A DNA stretch of 64,000 nt from Gnetum montanum (taxonomy: Eukaryota; Streptophyta; Gnetopsida; Gnetales; Gnetaceae): NCBI GenBank assembly GCA_015680685.1, contig MNCI01008036.1:234910-298909 (forward strand), read 5' to 3'. Position 1 is the stretch's first letter. Each line of letters starts with the position of its first letter. Under the pieces are notes generated by a model, which saw only the letters and a list, made by a program, of their open reading frames with translations, did not search any database and was not told the origin of the DNA. Of this stretch, positions 11,501 through 24,200 are shown piece after piece. The translations under genes and the position numbers were made by a program.

Positions 11501-12929
11501 AAATGTTTTTCCTTTTCTTTAATTTTACAATTTTTTGTTTTCCAGTTTTTCATCTTTCAATTTTTTGTTTTAACCTTTTATTTTTTGTTTTAGCTTTTTA
11601 TTTATTGTTTTGTATTTTTATCTTTTTATCTTTTTATGAGTAATCTCATCTATGAATAAAACACTCATGTGACTCGTTGGTTGAGGTGTTGTTCTATGCT
11701 ATCAAGTCTTGGTGGCTAATTATTTGGATAGCGAGCCCACCACATCCACCCAACCATCCTATTAATAAGAGGTTCTACTCTGGGTACAATGATATTCTTG
11801 TCATCATAAAAACTTAAAAGTAATTTTGTGCTCATTATGCCCAGAGTGAAAAATGATGGACTAAGAGGGAATGGTCAGGGTTTGACATCAAGGGGACTTG
11901 TGGATTCTCTTTGGTGATATCTGTAGGAGTTACCATGCAGCCTGGTTGTACTAAGATCCTTGTAGATCTAATGAAAAATGGGATTAAGAGTAATAAAGGC
12001 ACTCAATAAAAGAAACCCAATGCTATTCTAGGGGGTCCCACTGGAAAGACATGCACCCATGCCTGAAGGTAGGCAGCTTCTTTGGATTACACATTAAAAA
12101 TAAAAGTATGTGCCAAAGAAACTAGATAAAAAGAAACAAAAAGATCAAGATAAATGTGCCACAAAGAAATTCCAAATCACTCCTCCCTTGAACAGAATGC
12201 CAAGTGATCGTACACCTTGCTGTCATGATACTCTTATTGTCGTCCATCATTGGATGAAGCAATGTGATGTCACTGATTGAAGGATGGACTTAGTCTTGAT
12301 TTTGGAGTGACAGGCTAATGACACATTAATCACGTCCTACACTTAGGATTCATTGTGCCCTAGGTCAATTGCCTCATGTCCCAATCTCTGCAATCCCTTC
12401 TACAATTCGCCTCATCTCGTTGTCCATGTATTGATGACTCATGTCTTGTGTAGCATTGAATTCATACCTCATCATAGTGGCATCTACATGTGTGTGTTTT
12501 GTGGAACTAGTGTGGATTACATTTAACCCTTCTAGTGCCTACAGACATTTTAAGGTGTGGTTACACAAGGGCATTATAGGTTGGAACTTGCTTTGGGGAG
12601 AGCCCACTTGTGTAACTTTTGTAATTTGTACTTGTTGCACACCACCACATCATTTTATATCCTCTGAGTATTTCATTGCCAAATCTATTCTTTCCGTTGT
12701 CATCATTTTATCAAACATTCCTCAAAACCATTACATGTCCTTTTATGTATCACCTAAACAAATCAAGTCTAACATTAAACTTTTAGGGCAACTTCCTTGA
12801 AAAACATTTCTAACTCTAAAATCACACTAAGCAAAGAATTCAACATTTATTAAAGGCAATGAGTAAGATATGAAATAATTGAACTTCTTTCAATAACCTT
12901 ACTAACAATTGATCTTTGTGTGATTGTAG
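11501..12929 (+). other. A 3' noncoding region
   Basis: It begins with a T-rich tract of TTTTTGTTTT-like units (about 11500-11640). It contains blocks shared with the other elements: CTTTGGGGAGAGCCCACT near 12592 and AAAGACATGCACCCATGCC...GAAGGTAGGC near 12040-12075. A possible splice donor AAG|GTAGGC lies at 12069. I see no gene in it. Confidence 0.55.
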
Positions 12930-13420
12930 ATGACCCCTAAAAGAGGACAACAAGGAGGACCTTCTCAAGGTGCAACCGAACGCCTAGGGGGAGGTAGAGG
13001 CCAAGGACCTCATGCAGAACATGCAGAGCAGGAGGTATAATCATTTAGCATCCATCAGGGAACTCTTGTCACTACACAATCTAGTCAAGCAAAAGGTGGA
13101 GAGGTCAAGGCCCAAGCCTATGAAGAGGAATGACAGTTATTTGCAGCATGACATGTTAAGGCCAATCAAGTGTTCCCGTAGCTGTCGTGTCCATGGGAAG
13201 TGCCAACTCCATCAAACATTGGAACATCAGCATGGACAGCTCATAATCCTTGGATATAAGAGAAGAAACATCAAGCACTTCTTCAACGGTATCAATCTCA
13301 AAAACCTGGAGCACAGGACAAAGGAGAGGCACCCATGGAGGAGCCACCACCACCGAGAACCCCATGAGTTCCATAAGTTTTGTGTTTTGTGTCTGTGTCC
13401 AAATTTTTTGTAATCCCACA
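12930..13420 (+). pseudogene. A 3'-terminal small ORF region
   Basis: An ATG at 12930 follows TGTGTGATTGTAG, which looks like a splice acceptor. The first frame reads MTPKRGQQGG... and continues as a Gly/Gln-rich peptide of 36 codons. Open frames in other registers continue to about 13417. Elements B and C have an ATG in the same place after a TGTGT...AG sequence. I do not recognise the product. Confidence 0.35.
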
Positions 13421-13542
13421 TTGTGGCATGAAACAGTCCATGGTCATTCAATAATCTCATACCTATCCCTTGTTTGTAATTGAATGAACTTGTTCCTCAC
13501 TTTCTTTAACTTGAGGACGAGTTGTTATTCAGTCGTGGGGTA

Positions 13543-14501
13543 TGATGAATCATGATTTGTCAGGTGCTGATATCGGACCCTTGATATCAGACCCCTAATA
13601 TTGGACCCTTGATATCGAACCCTTGATATTAGACCTTTGATATCGGACCCTTGATATCGAACCCTTGATATCAGACCCTTAATATCAAACCCTTGATATC
13701 AAGTACACGATATCGCAGCCTGGATAACGATATTGAATACACGATATCATGGTTCCTATGTAAGCCTATAAATACCACATTTAGATGCACAGGAAGGGAA
13801 GTTAGTTAGTGTTAGAGTAGAGTCTTTTTGTCATTTTTTTTAGTTCATCTCAACCCTTTCCCCAATGCATGCCCGTAGTGTGATGATTGTAATTGTACGA
13901 AACCTTTATTCGAGTGTGACGTACTTGGACATACACATGACCAGTAATAAAGATTAAGATTACTTCATCATTGCAGCATTCACTTAGTTTTAATTGCTTA
14001 CTATTATTGTTATTTATTGCTTTCTTAATTAATATTTCTCTACCTTTATTTCCTATCCTTGTTATTAAATGCGTAATGAGTACGACTTAATCACAAGCAT
14101 TTAAGTGCAACTACTTGGTATCCCAGTAGCATACTTAGGACATGCACTTGGTAATCCTAGCAATAGTACACGCGGTCGAAGATGTGTACGGATGATTAAG
14201 GGACGAATGCTCATCGCACTTAGGCTAGCTTAGACTCTCTTCACCCTTTCCCTCTTAGGTTAATCAAAGTTATTTCCATTTCCTCTAGGAGTAGCACTAG
14301 CTTGGGACCACATCATACACCTCACTCTAGACTAAACCATACGTGACAAAGCAATTGCTAGTCTAGGTGGGAAGACAGTGAACTGCGATCAACATGTAAT
14401 TATCTAGATACCACAACTAGCCCATCTACGAAGTTCGACCGAATTGTGTGTGAACACTCGTATTTGTATTGTTGAGTGTAGGGGTACCTCGCCACTCATC
14501 A
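13543..14501 (+). repeat. A 3' LTR
   Basis: It starts TGATGAATCATG after the tract GTCGTGGGGTA and ends CCACTCATCA. It is 73 bp longer than the 5' LTR, which is accounted for by about five extra 14-bp GATATC units. TATAAATA lies near 13768 and the poly(A) hairpin at 13904-13952. Confidence 0.9.
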
Positions 14502-15185
14502 ACTTTTAAAAAAAAAAATGAATACTTTATGGCTTGGATTAAGAGTCCTAAATGTAGCTATAGATCAAATAGCATTTTTAAGAACCAAGCCCATGCACCA
14601 ATGTCATCACCTTCCACTATTTCATACCTACTTATTTATTATAGTGTAAAACTTGTAGTTGTATCAAGGTCACATTGGTGGGTAATCCTTTTACAAGTTT
14701 GTTTTAACCTATAACTCAATGTTATCGATTGAAATTAAACCCATTAAGCTAACACCTTATTGTTCCTTTCAATTATTACTCAATTCTATGCTCAATTATT
14801 ATTCAAATTTATCATTCTCTTATGGTCCTTTTACAAACATCTCTCAATTCTCAATAATCTCAAACCTCATTTACTCTTATTCATCTACTCATATTAATCT
14901 CAACACTTCCATTTATTAACAGCAATCAAATTCATAATACTCACAAGTTTCAAAGTCTAAGAACTTGTTAAAAGTACTAAGAAGATATCAATTCTTAGTC
15001 TTAGGTTCATCAAAGAAGAATTTCTAAGAAATATCCAAAGAATCCAACATCTTAATAGCATGCAAGTTATAACTGTGACTTGTAACAAATATTTAAGCTA
15101 TTACAAAGAGTAGATTTTCAAGGTTTGTTGCAACCTCTTAGAAAGCCAAGATAAACATTGTGACCAACATCACAAACTCTTTTGA

Positions 15186-15297
15186 AAGTCACAATGCATT
15201 TTGTGACTACCAACACATTTCTACATCATGATCCCTCTTGACAATCACAATGCATTTTGTGACTACTAACACATTTCTACATCATGATCCCTCTTGA
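15186..15297 (+). repeat. 56-bp tandem duplication
   Basis: Two consecutive copies of a unit containing CACAATGCATTTTGTGACTA and ACATCATGATCCCTCTTGA, nearly identical, period 56 bp. The core CACAATGCATTTTGTG is itself nearly palindromic. Confidence 0.85.
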
Positions 15298-15386
15298 AAG
15301 TCATAATAGAACTCACAACATTCATTTGAGTTGTTTTTCGAGAAAGAAGTCAAAATTCAAGTCTCATTCTTTATGCATGTTAGAGA

Positions 15387-16300
15387 TCTATTTAGAAATA
15401 TCCTTTCCCACCTCTCAAAAATTTGGTAATTTCCTTGGTAAAATGTTGGCAATTTCCATCTCATTCCATGTTAGAGATGGAAATAGATTATGTATAAATT
15501 TGATAGAGAAACTAACATGAAAGTGTCTCCCTGTAGGCCCCAAATTGGCCTAGGATGTGGAATCCCATTTTTGTTATTCAATTTTCTCTCTCATATTTTG
15601 CATAGTTTATTTTCATTAAATTTTAAAATTTGACATAGTATTGCTTTTGCTATTGTTGCCCTTATTCTCTACCCCAAGCATGAAAGAGTGGGTGATGATC
15701 CTGAATGTTTCTGTGATGGCCATTATTTTTTACTAAGGGACTGCTTCACATTTTTGTTGCTATGGGGATTTGTGTTCTTGCTTGCTGATGTTATGATATT
15801 CCAACAAGTTCCAATCCTCCTTTGTAACAACGATCATTCTATCACTGCCCATTTTTGTACCTATCTTTTGGTGTTGAGCAATCATTCTATTGTTGCTAAT
15901 TTGAGGACCAATTATTATTTTAAAATTTATTTTATCATTGCTTTAGCAATGATTTCACTATCTTCCATTGCCTTGGTTGCAGATGTATTAAGGCAAACTG
16001 TGATTTTGGCATGCCGCTATCACAATTTGAGTGTTGTAGATCTATTTAGAAACATCTTTTCCAACCTCTCTCAAAAATTTAGTAGTTTCCTGAGAACAAT
16101 GTTGGCAATTTCCATCTCATTCCATGTCAAAAATGGAAACAGATTATGTATAAATTTATTAGAGAAGGTAATATGAAAGTGCCTCATTGTAGGCCCTAGA
16201 TTGACTAAGATGTGGAATTCCATTTTCGTTATTTAGTATTTTATCTAATATTTTGCATAGTTTATTTTTATTATATTTTAATTTTAATTTTAAAATTTAA
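15387..16300 (+). repeat. pair of ~250-bp direct repeats
   Basis: The segment 15387-15640 (starting GATCTATTTAGAAAT, ending TTGCATAGTTTATTTT) recurs at 16041-16300 in the same orientation with roughly 15-20 percent divergence. They are 654 bp apart. No TG...CA ends or primer binding site were found, so I read this as an old segmental duplication rather than LTRs. Confidence 0.7.
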
Positions 16301-16944
16301 CAAAGTTGTAAAATGTGTTCACTATTCTTTGTATAAGATCATAAAGTTATAGATTTTGAAGTTGATTTCTATAGATACTAAAAATACAAATGCAATACAA
16401 ATAAAAATACAAGGCAAAGGGGATTATTAATACTAAAACTAAGGGATAAAACTAAGCCAAGTGTATCCCCAAAATATACAAGAAACACAATATATTGCCA
16501 TAATGGCCAACCTAATTTTGTTCAGACAAGGCCAAAATGATGACTACGACAATATATTCATAGAACTTATGAAATAACATAACAAATGTAGCAATACTTG
16601 TACTACAACTTAAATTCACAACTTCACTTCTTGCAATGCCAATGAAAACATAGCTCTAACAAGCTTATCACAATATTTTATCTGATTATATATCCTTGGA
16701 CATTTAGCAAACTCTTTTAACCGTTCAATTACACTCTACAACATCTCCAAGTAAAGAAATACACCTTATCCCATAAACATTTTGAAAGTAGTAAAATGTA
16801 AAGGTATACCCTTGAAATGTTAAAAATATTTGTTGAAAGTACACCACCCTTGTTTGGAATCTTAAGAGGATACACACCTCTCAAATTCACTGCTATCATT
16901 GGTACCCTACATTCAGACAAATGACAAATGCAATGGATTGTCTC

Positions 16945-17000
16945 CAAAATCATCCATCATCATCATCATATTAGCCTTGTCCTAACAAAATGGAGTCCAC
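16945..17000 (-). repeat. RTE-type LINE 3' tail fragment
   Basis: The complement reads GTGGACTCCATTTTGTTAGG then ACAAGGCTAATATGATGATG and a (GAT)n run. It matches the 3' end of the LINE copy at 35370-35425. Confidence 0.55.
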
Positions 17001-17574
17001 TTGTATTCAAAATCAATATAGCCCAAATTCATTTTCATGTTTTTGTTAAAGCTCTATGTTTAATTATTGCTATTTCCTCACCTTTACGTTAGAATCTGTG
17101 CGCTCCCAACAAATACCTTCAAGGAAACCTGTCACTAAAGACCGTAAAAGCTTTGCTTGACCAAGATGCCACATTTCATCGTATCATATCAAAGATCGGT
17201 TTCAAACCTTTAGCTATTCAGTTTAACCTAATTATGAATTTTCTAATCTCTCCACGGGAACAGGTACAGTCCTCAATTCTCGGATAGTTATTTAGTTATT
17301 TGTTTTGTAATGTTGAACATAACCTTTTCTTTTAAAATGCATTAAAATGGGAGATACCATTCTGCAGATTCTGAGATTTATGGTGTTTGACCCAAGTAAT
17401 TCTTTGATAGTTTGCTTAACATTGTTATAACTTGGCATAATCCATTGGAATCAAATCTACAACTTCTATATCACAATTCACAGGTCATAATCAAAAAGCC
17501 AACCCTCAATGTTATTAAAAATATTTTCCATCTCCATACCTGAAACAATTTGACTGAATCACATCTAAAACAGC

Positions 17575-17710
17575 CAACATATGATATATTCGGAGAGCTA
17601 TAGAAGAACACAACAATATCTTAACTTCAACTAGCAACATCTTGCCTGCAAATCTTTGTCGGAGAATGAACTAACTACTTGAACCACCTTTCATTGGCTA
17701 CCTCCACAAT
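17575..17710 (-). repeat. tRNA-derived SINE-like copy (family 1)
   Basis: On the minus strand a box-A-like GGTGGTTCAAGTAGTTAG is followed, about 45 bp on, by a box-B-like GCTAGTTGAAGTTA. The same arrangement and flanking words occur at 37010-37150 and 37345-37490, which supports a dispersed family. Confidence 0.5.
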
Positions 17711-17939
17711 ATAGGCATACTCTTGCATTGTACATTCTGTATATTTTGATTTCTTGATCCTGAAAGTACTTTAGTTTAAACCTAATGATCACAAAGTCAT
17801 TGAAGCTAACCTGAGACATGGTTCCTCTGGAAAAGGAATGTGTAATAGCAATAACTCAGTTTCATGAATATTAAACTGAAAACGAGTTCAACTACCTGTT
17901 CATTGAGCAACTCAGATATATTTTAACTCATATGACAAT

Positions 17940-18055
17940 GAAAAGGTGCTGGGTTCAAAGCCCAGTACTGGCACCCCCCTTTGCACTTACTATGTAGTTG
18001 CTACATTGCTAGCCTAGGGGCATATCCTACGCAGACCTGATCTTTCCTTCAAAAA
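17940..18055 (+). repeat. SINE-like sequence with tRNA T-arm
   Basis: CTGGG-TTCAAAG-CCCAG forms a perfect 5-bp T-stem with a 7-nt loop, and GGTTCAAAGCC fits the polymerase III B box. A convincing A box is missing. It lies in the 3' flank of ABCI12. Confidence 0.4.
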
Positions 18056-18250
18056 TAAGCAACTCAAATCTATAGCACAACAAAATGAGTACGAGAATGG
18101 ACAAACATCAAACTATCATGCTGAAACCCAAAAACCAGTGAAAAGTTAGGAATATTTAGTTGATTGAAAAATCATAATCATTGTCCCTCCTGTACACTTC
18201 AAAAATCAGAAGGGCAGGATTGAATGTGAAAAATGACTAGTTGGCATAGA

Positions 18251-21200
18251 TCAGACATTAAAAAATTCATAAAGTACTGAAACACTCATCAGCCCGAAGA
18301 GTGACACAATAGCCAATATATCTGCTTTCTGGATAGAAAGTCTAGCTAACAAATAGATTTTATGCAGTGAAGCATTTCCTCGAAAACCTCGGGCAATCAT
18401 TGCCTGTTAAAGGAAGAAGATAAAATGAAAATCTATTATATGTTAATTATACAACATTAAATATTAAATCATCCAGCCTTAAGATAAGAGTCAAGCAGAT
18501 TACATATGCCTTGACCAATGTTTCGTATGCACTGTAAACCTTTGAATTAATTAAGCAAGCATGCCTATACAGAAAACCAATATCACCTGCGAAATTTGCT
18601 CTGCATGCTTTGATAAATTGTGAAAAATTCGCCTAAGGTAAGAACCAAAAACTGCAATAAAAGATTTTGTTTCTAAGCATAACTTAGCAAAATTATATTA
18701 TTTTAAAAATTAAATAAACAAAAGATAACTATTTCATTGCAAGTTATCATAATTTCATTATCAACATCTGCCTGCCATTAATGTTTTCATAAAGAAACCA
18801 AAATTAGTAAAAAAAATCATGTTTTGCAGCTCACTGTCAATAGTTTCCAGCAATGTCAAATTCTTCCATTGTATCCCACGAGCTACAATTCCTAAAGCAA
18901 TACTCCGAACCTGTACGAGTGGCATTGGGTATTAGCCACAAAATCAACCATAAATATTAATGTCAGAATTTGGCAATTCAACATTTTGTTGTAGTTACCT
19001 CATCAAATACTAAGCTAATAAATCGAAGGGATAGCAACAGTGTGAGGATAATTTCATCAACTGGGACTCCAACATACGCCATAGGAAGCAAATACCACCT
19101 CAAAGCAGCAGCCAATTGTTCAGGCGTTGTAGTTGCAAGGCACAGGCTTGTACTTTGTAAAAGCTGTACATATTCTCAAAATGATACTAACATGAAATGG
19201 AAAGATTATGAGATTTGGTTAAAGGATTATAAGAAAACAACTAGTCAAAAAATTCCATATGTACATTTATTTCACTTTTATAAGAAAAACAGTTTATCAT
19301 AGACTCTAGCTGAATACTTTAACATTTACAATTGCTCGTTGAGATATTTAAAAAATAAATATAAACACAAAAATAAAGGCTTGAAAAACACCGATACAAA
19401 GTCTGATTATTACAGAGTATGACGTGATTTCCAATGCTAACATTTAAAATACACATCTTAAGTTACAAGTCTTATGATCAAAGCTTATAAAACAGGCATT
19501 ATTTCTCAAACTACCAGGAAAAAGAGAAATATGTCATAAATGTAATTTTGATTGATTATTCAAGAATAGAGTTTGAAGATCTCCAATTTGAAAGTTAGCA
19601 TATCATAAGAGTTGCATTAGGAAATGAATTCTCAAATTAAGTATGAACTCACATGTCATACTTATGAAATGTGGATCAAAATGGCTGTTCCAACAATCCG
19701 GAATTGTGATCCAGCTCAACACAACCAGGATGTGTCAGGATCATTATTCCAATTTCAGATTATTCTGGATTGGAATCGCAGGTAATTTTGGATTGCTTGT
19801 TATGTCTTGTCAATAAAATTATATATGTTTTCTTAGAATTGTTAGAGATCTGACAAACAATTCTAGATTGCAATTCTGAGTGATCCACAATCCACAATCA
19901 TGCATTTCAGATATATAGTTTATGCTATTTTAAAAAATTGCTTCACTTTGACGAATAGTTTCTTACTCACAACACAAAGGATCATCACCTAGAGGCTCAA
20001 TGCTCATCCTGCTAGAGCAGGGTATTGGGATCGGAGGGTGGTAGATGAGCAAAAGTCTAACCTCTTTCGAGTGGTTGTGCATAGGCTGGAACCCATGTCC
20101 TACAACTTGAGAAACAAGCACCTTACCATCACTCCAAGTGATGAAACCTTCTAACTCACAACACAGATGAACCGCGATATCACGTCTGCGATATCGGATC
20201 AGCCATGCAATGTCGGATACCCGATATCGTGGCCCGTCTCCTTGCCTATAAATAAGAGGCAGCACCCTTGGTTTCAACAGTTAGAAGTTAGTCCCTTAGC
20301 CAAACTCTTGCCATTTTTTTCCTCCAGAGTTAGAATTATTTCTACGTGCCCGCAATAGGAGTCATAGAGTGAACANATAAAACACATAAAAGCCATAAAA
20401 ATCATATGCCTCAAGCTTACTTAACCATACAACCGTGACATACAAGTTTGGGAAGACAACGATTAATTAACCCGTTATTGTTCCACAAAGGCGCATAGGC
20501 ACTTAGTCCTTGGAATTCGATTGGATCGTGCGTGAAATGCTCGTATTCGTATGGTTGAGCGTAGGGGTACCTTGCCACTCATCATTGGCGCCGTTGCCGG
20601 GGACTTAGTTGTTTGTGCGCTAAGTAGAACTTAGAAAATCATTTACATTGTTGGAACGAACCCTTAGGGTTGATTAAGAAAAAGATAATAGTACATTGCA
20701 CACTGAACAAGACAAAATGTCTTCTTCTTTGCACAAAAGCACTTCACCGCCTAGGACTAACACAAGAAGCAATCGGCGGCAAGATACAAATGACGTTGAT
20801 TTGCCAATTTCTCAACAGTTTCATGTGGTATATGTTCATCCCGATGAATATGTACCCAACAGTACCTTTATTCTCCACCAAGACGAACAGCTGTGTTGGC
20901 GTGACTTGGAAGGTAACATAGTGTTACCTCCCGACCGTTCAGTCCCAACTATGCTTCTTCGTGCTCTTACACAAATAGGCATGCAACACTTACATGCAGA
21001 GTACATTGCGCAGGACTATGATTTGAGAGATATCATCCCACGAAAGTGCAACATCAAAGGGATTTGCAACAAGAGAGACACCATAAATCCTTGAAGAGAA
21101 AATGGTCTAAGGCTGCCCCCCACGTTTTAAGCGAAATTGAGGGTGATGAACCTGCCTCAAATAGTCACCCACATAACGATGTTCCTCCCCTTGACTTTGG

Positions 21201-24200
21201 CCAAGGGGTTATGTATCGGAACCTTCATTCTATTATTCACAACCCAGGTGCTAATACCAACAGACACAAAATGTCCTAAAAAGGAACAAAGACACATGAC
21301 AAAGGTGGGCATCCTGATCGTAATCGTGATCGAGGCAGAGACCACCAAAGAGAAGGTAGTAGACACCATCATGGTGGCGGTTCTCCTACTTCTTCACCTT
21401 CATCGTCTCCTTCACCCTCTCCTTCTGTGTTCGAACGTAGCCATAGAAAAACAGATCGTGAGGATAAGGGCAAACAAAGTGGAAGTCACAGACGAGACAA
21501 CCAAGATAGAGGACAAGGGCACTCTAGGGAATCACGCTATAGAAGAATGGAGAGTAGGGAACCGCGTAGGCACCATAGACACTACGAACAAGATGATCAT
21601 GATGAACCCCTACTTGCCATGCGAAGCATGCTAGATATTACTGAGGCAGTGAGAGTTCCAACAAGGCACCAAAAAGATAGTAGGATCAAGAGGTTAAACA
21701 TAAATAACATCCCACGATTTGATGGGGGATATAACGCTGATCCTCAAAATCACTTACAAACATTTCATGATATGTGTGCCTTGCAAAACATAGAAAACAA
21801 GTGGCAAAAACTTAAGTTGTTCCCACGGACACTAATAAAAGAAACTGAAAGCTAGTACTAGTCCTTAGAACCAGAATCCATTCGTAGGTGGAGTACTATG
21901 TTAGAATTGTTCAATGATAAGTACCAAATGTACTCCCAGGTGTCTAACCTGCGAAAGCAAATCCAAGGATGGAAACAAAAAAGTCATGAACCCTTGGATG
22001 CTGCCATGGGCCGTTATTATGCACTCCTACATCATTGTCTTGGCCATGGTTATTCGCAGCAGGATCAATTACACCATCTCGTAGACAAGCTTAGGCATGA
22101 AACGAGAAGAACCCTTGGGACTTATGCCCAAGAGAGGTTATCTAAGCTTAGGTCCCATCAAATTCATAGGCTACTGGAGCAAGTAGCTAAGGAAGAAGGT
22201 GAGCTATGAAAAAGAGAGAGTGCAGAGGAATATAACCAAGATCCTTCCCTCCGAAAGAAGGGAGTAAGATTTTGTGAGGATGAGGAAGAGTCACCACTCA
22301 AAAAAATGGTGAATAGGAAAACCTTGCCTATCCAAAAGTTAGCATTAGAAGTATCGGCAAAGGTAGACCAAATGTGAGACTCCTTGGATAGTAGGTTTCA
22401 AACTGTGCTCAAAGTAGTAAAGGAGTCTAGAGAGCGAGGTAGTGATCGTGACAAAAGGAAAAAGAGAGAAGCAAAAAATGCACGTAACAAGGGTAAGGGT
22501 AAAGTTGCTATTATTGAAGAAGTTGTGGACTCAGATACAGACGATGATAGTGGATGCAAGATCTATCAATACAACCATCCTAAGGGATGTTGCCTTGTGA
22601 TCTCACATCTGCAAACGTTTGGGGTGTATGCACTTAATCCACGTTTAAACAAACGGCAAACATCCCGGTAGTTACCTTATCCCCAAGGTAATCCAAGGCA
22701 ATTCCACCAACCTTTAACGTATTATCCAAGTGAAACTCCACCGCAACCAATTGAGCAACATTAGCAATGGCAACACCCACAATCATGGAGAATGCCACCA
22801 CCAAAGCAACAATATCCTTACCGACAACCTGACCCATATGGATATTACATGCAACATCCAATCTCTACACGTGACTCTATTATCACTATCAAGCCCGCGA
22901 GTACTATAGGACTTCCTCTCCTAGGGGCAACATTCCACAAGTATACCATCCTCCCAATCCGGCCACATCTCTCTCACCAATAGCTCCATTACCACCTGCT
23001 CTAGCAATGCAAGGTGAACTCCCTGCTCAACCACAGCAACACAATGCCACAAGGGTTGTTAATCCTCAACCTACTGTTGATTCTAACAACCATATGAAGA
23101 AAAGATCTTTCTTCAAAACCAACAGTCCAACCAAGCCTTTGCAACCCCAAGCAGCTGAGTCTTTGGATGCCTCCATATCAACTAAAGCTTCAGAGCCCCC
23201 TTCGAACTTAACACCGCATTCAACGCATACGGTCATGTTAATACATGCCATTACTGATTGGATCAAGGCTGGCCACCTTCCCAAGAAATTCTCTGATGTT
23301 GGGAGTCCCCTAATATATCTACAAATCGCTGGGAATGAGCCATGCAAAGCTCTTTTGGATTCAAGTTCCAATGTCAACCTAATATCCCAAGAAATGTATA
23401 AGGCCTGGAACCTGCCTCCATTAAAAAAGAGCAACATCCATTTAGAGTTGGCTGACCAGTCCATCATTGTTCCCTCGGGATTAGTGGAGGACATTGTTAC
23501 CACTGTTTGTGGATGGTCATATCTAGCTAACTTCCTAGTGATCCAAGTGAACAACAGTAAGGGGGACTTCCCAATTATAATGGAAAGGGCATGGCTAAGC
23601 ACTATCGATGCGCACCTAGATATCCGCGATCTTTCCCTAGAAATATCTAAGGAAAACACTTTCGAAAAGATCGAGAAGAAGAAGGTTCCATGCATCACAC
23701 ACAGTGACACAGGGTGCAACTGCGTGCAGAGATCATGGGTTGTGCAAAGTTTAACATTGCCTGCATGCAATCAGTGTGCACAAACGATCAACATACAAAG
23801 GTGCCTATATGCAACAACCACACGACAAGAAGACACCCAGTGGCTGATAGCTGATCAAGAAAGAAGCACATTTCTATGCATGGAATTAACTAAGGGTTTG
23901 ACTTGAGCTTACATAGATAGCATTGATGCATTAGAGCAAGTCCACCGCCAACTTCCCAGTCCTAACTTAGAAAACATCAACTGAGGAAAGTTAAAAATTC
24001 CTAAAAATTTTAAACAAGAGCCCCTAGAGCTAAAACCATTGCCCACCGGTATGGAATACACATTCTTTAAGAATGGAAAATCGGTAATCATCAACGCAAG
24101 ACTTGCTCCACAACAAAAAGAGAATCTGCTAAAGGTAATAAACAAATGGTCAAAAGCCTTCACCTGGTCATATCCGGAATTAACGGGAATAGATCGTAGG

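Larger units (their letters stand above)
8464..14501 (+). mobile_element. A: gag-only Ty3/gypsy-type retrotransposon
   Basis: A 6.0-kb element with two LTRs (8464-9349 and 13543-14501), a tRNA-Asp-type primer binding site (9350-9370) and a degenerate gag (about 9483-11500). It then has about 2 kb of noncoding sequence and a short polypurine tract before the 3' LTR. No protease, reverse transcriptase or integrase is present, so it fits the TR-GAG type of non-autonomous element that would need proteins from a relative such as B. No convincing target-site duplication is visible (ACAAC left, ACTTT right). Confidence 0.85.
14502..17570. other. intergenic sequence with local duplications, no gene seen
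   Basis: No supportable coding region. It contains a 56-bp tandem duplication (15186-15297), a roughly 250-bp direct repeat (15387-15640 and 16041-16300) and a LINE tail (16945-17000), listed separately. The open frames at 15284-15520 and 15688-16176 lie partly in the direct repeat and look fortuitous. Confidence 0.55.

Noticed and set aside
13012-13413. 133-codon frame in element A as an independent gene
   Set aside because: It lies in the element's 3' region, has overlapping frames on both strands and no recognisable domain.
8459-14506. Target-site duplication for element A
   Set aside because: The flanks ACAAC and ACTTT share only two bases, so I do not claim one.
15688-16176. 162-codon plus-strand frame
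   Set aside because: Low-complexity hydrophobic translation, overlapping a diverged direct repeat whose other copy does not keep the frame.
15387-16300. Direct repeats as LTRs of a small element
   Set aside because: No TG...CA termini, primer binding site, polypurine tract or target-site duplication could be found.
18820-18834. Longer ABCI12 exon 5 reading on to ELQNM
   Set aside because: No donor follows in phase. The donor GACA|GTGAGC at 18834 joins exon 6 to give [15 protein letters not shown], as the family requires.
23066-23770. 234-codon minus-strand frame in element B
   Set aside because: Antisense of the protease region. The plus strand carries the recognisable retropepsin sequence.
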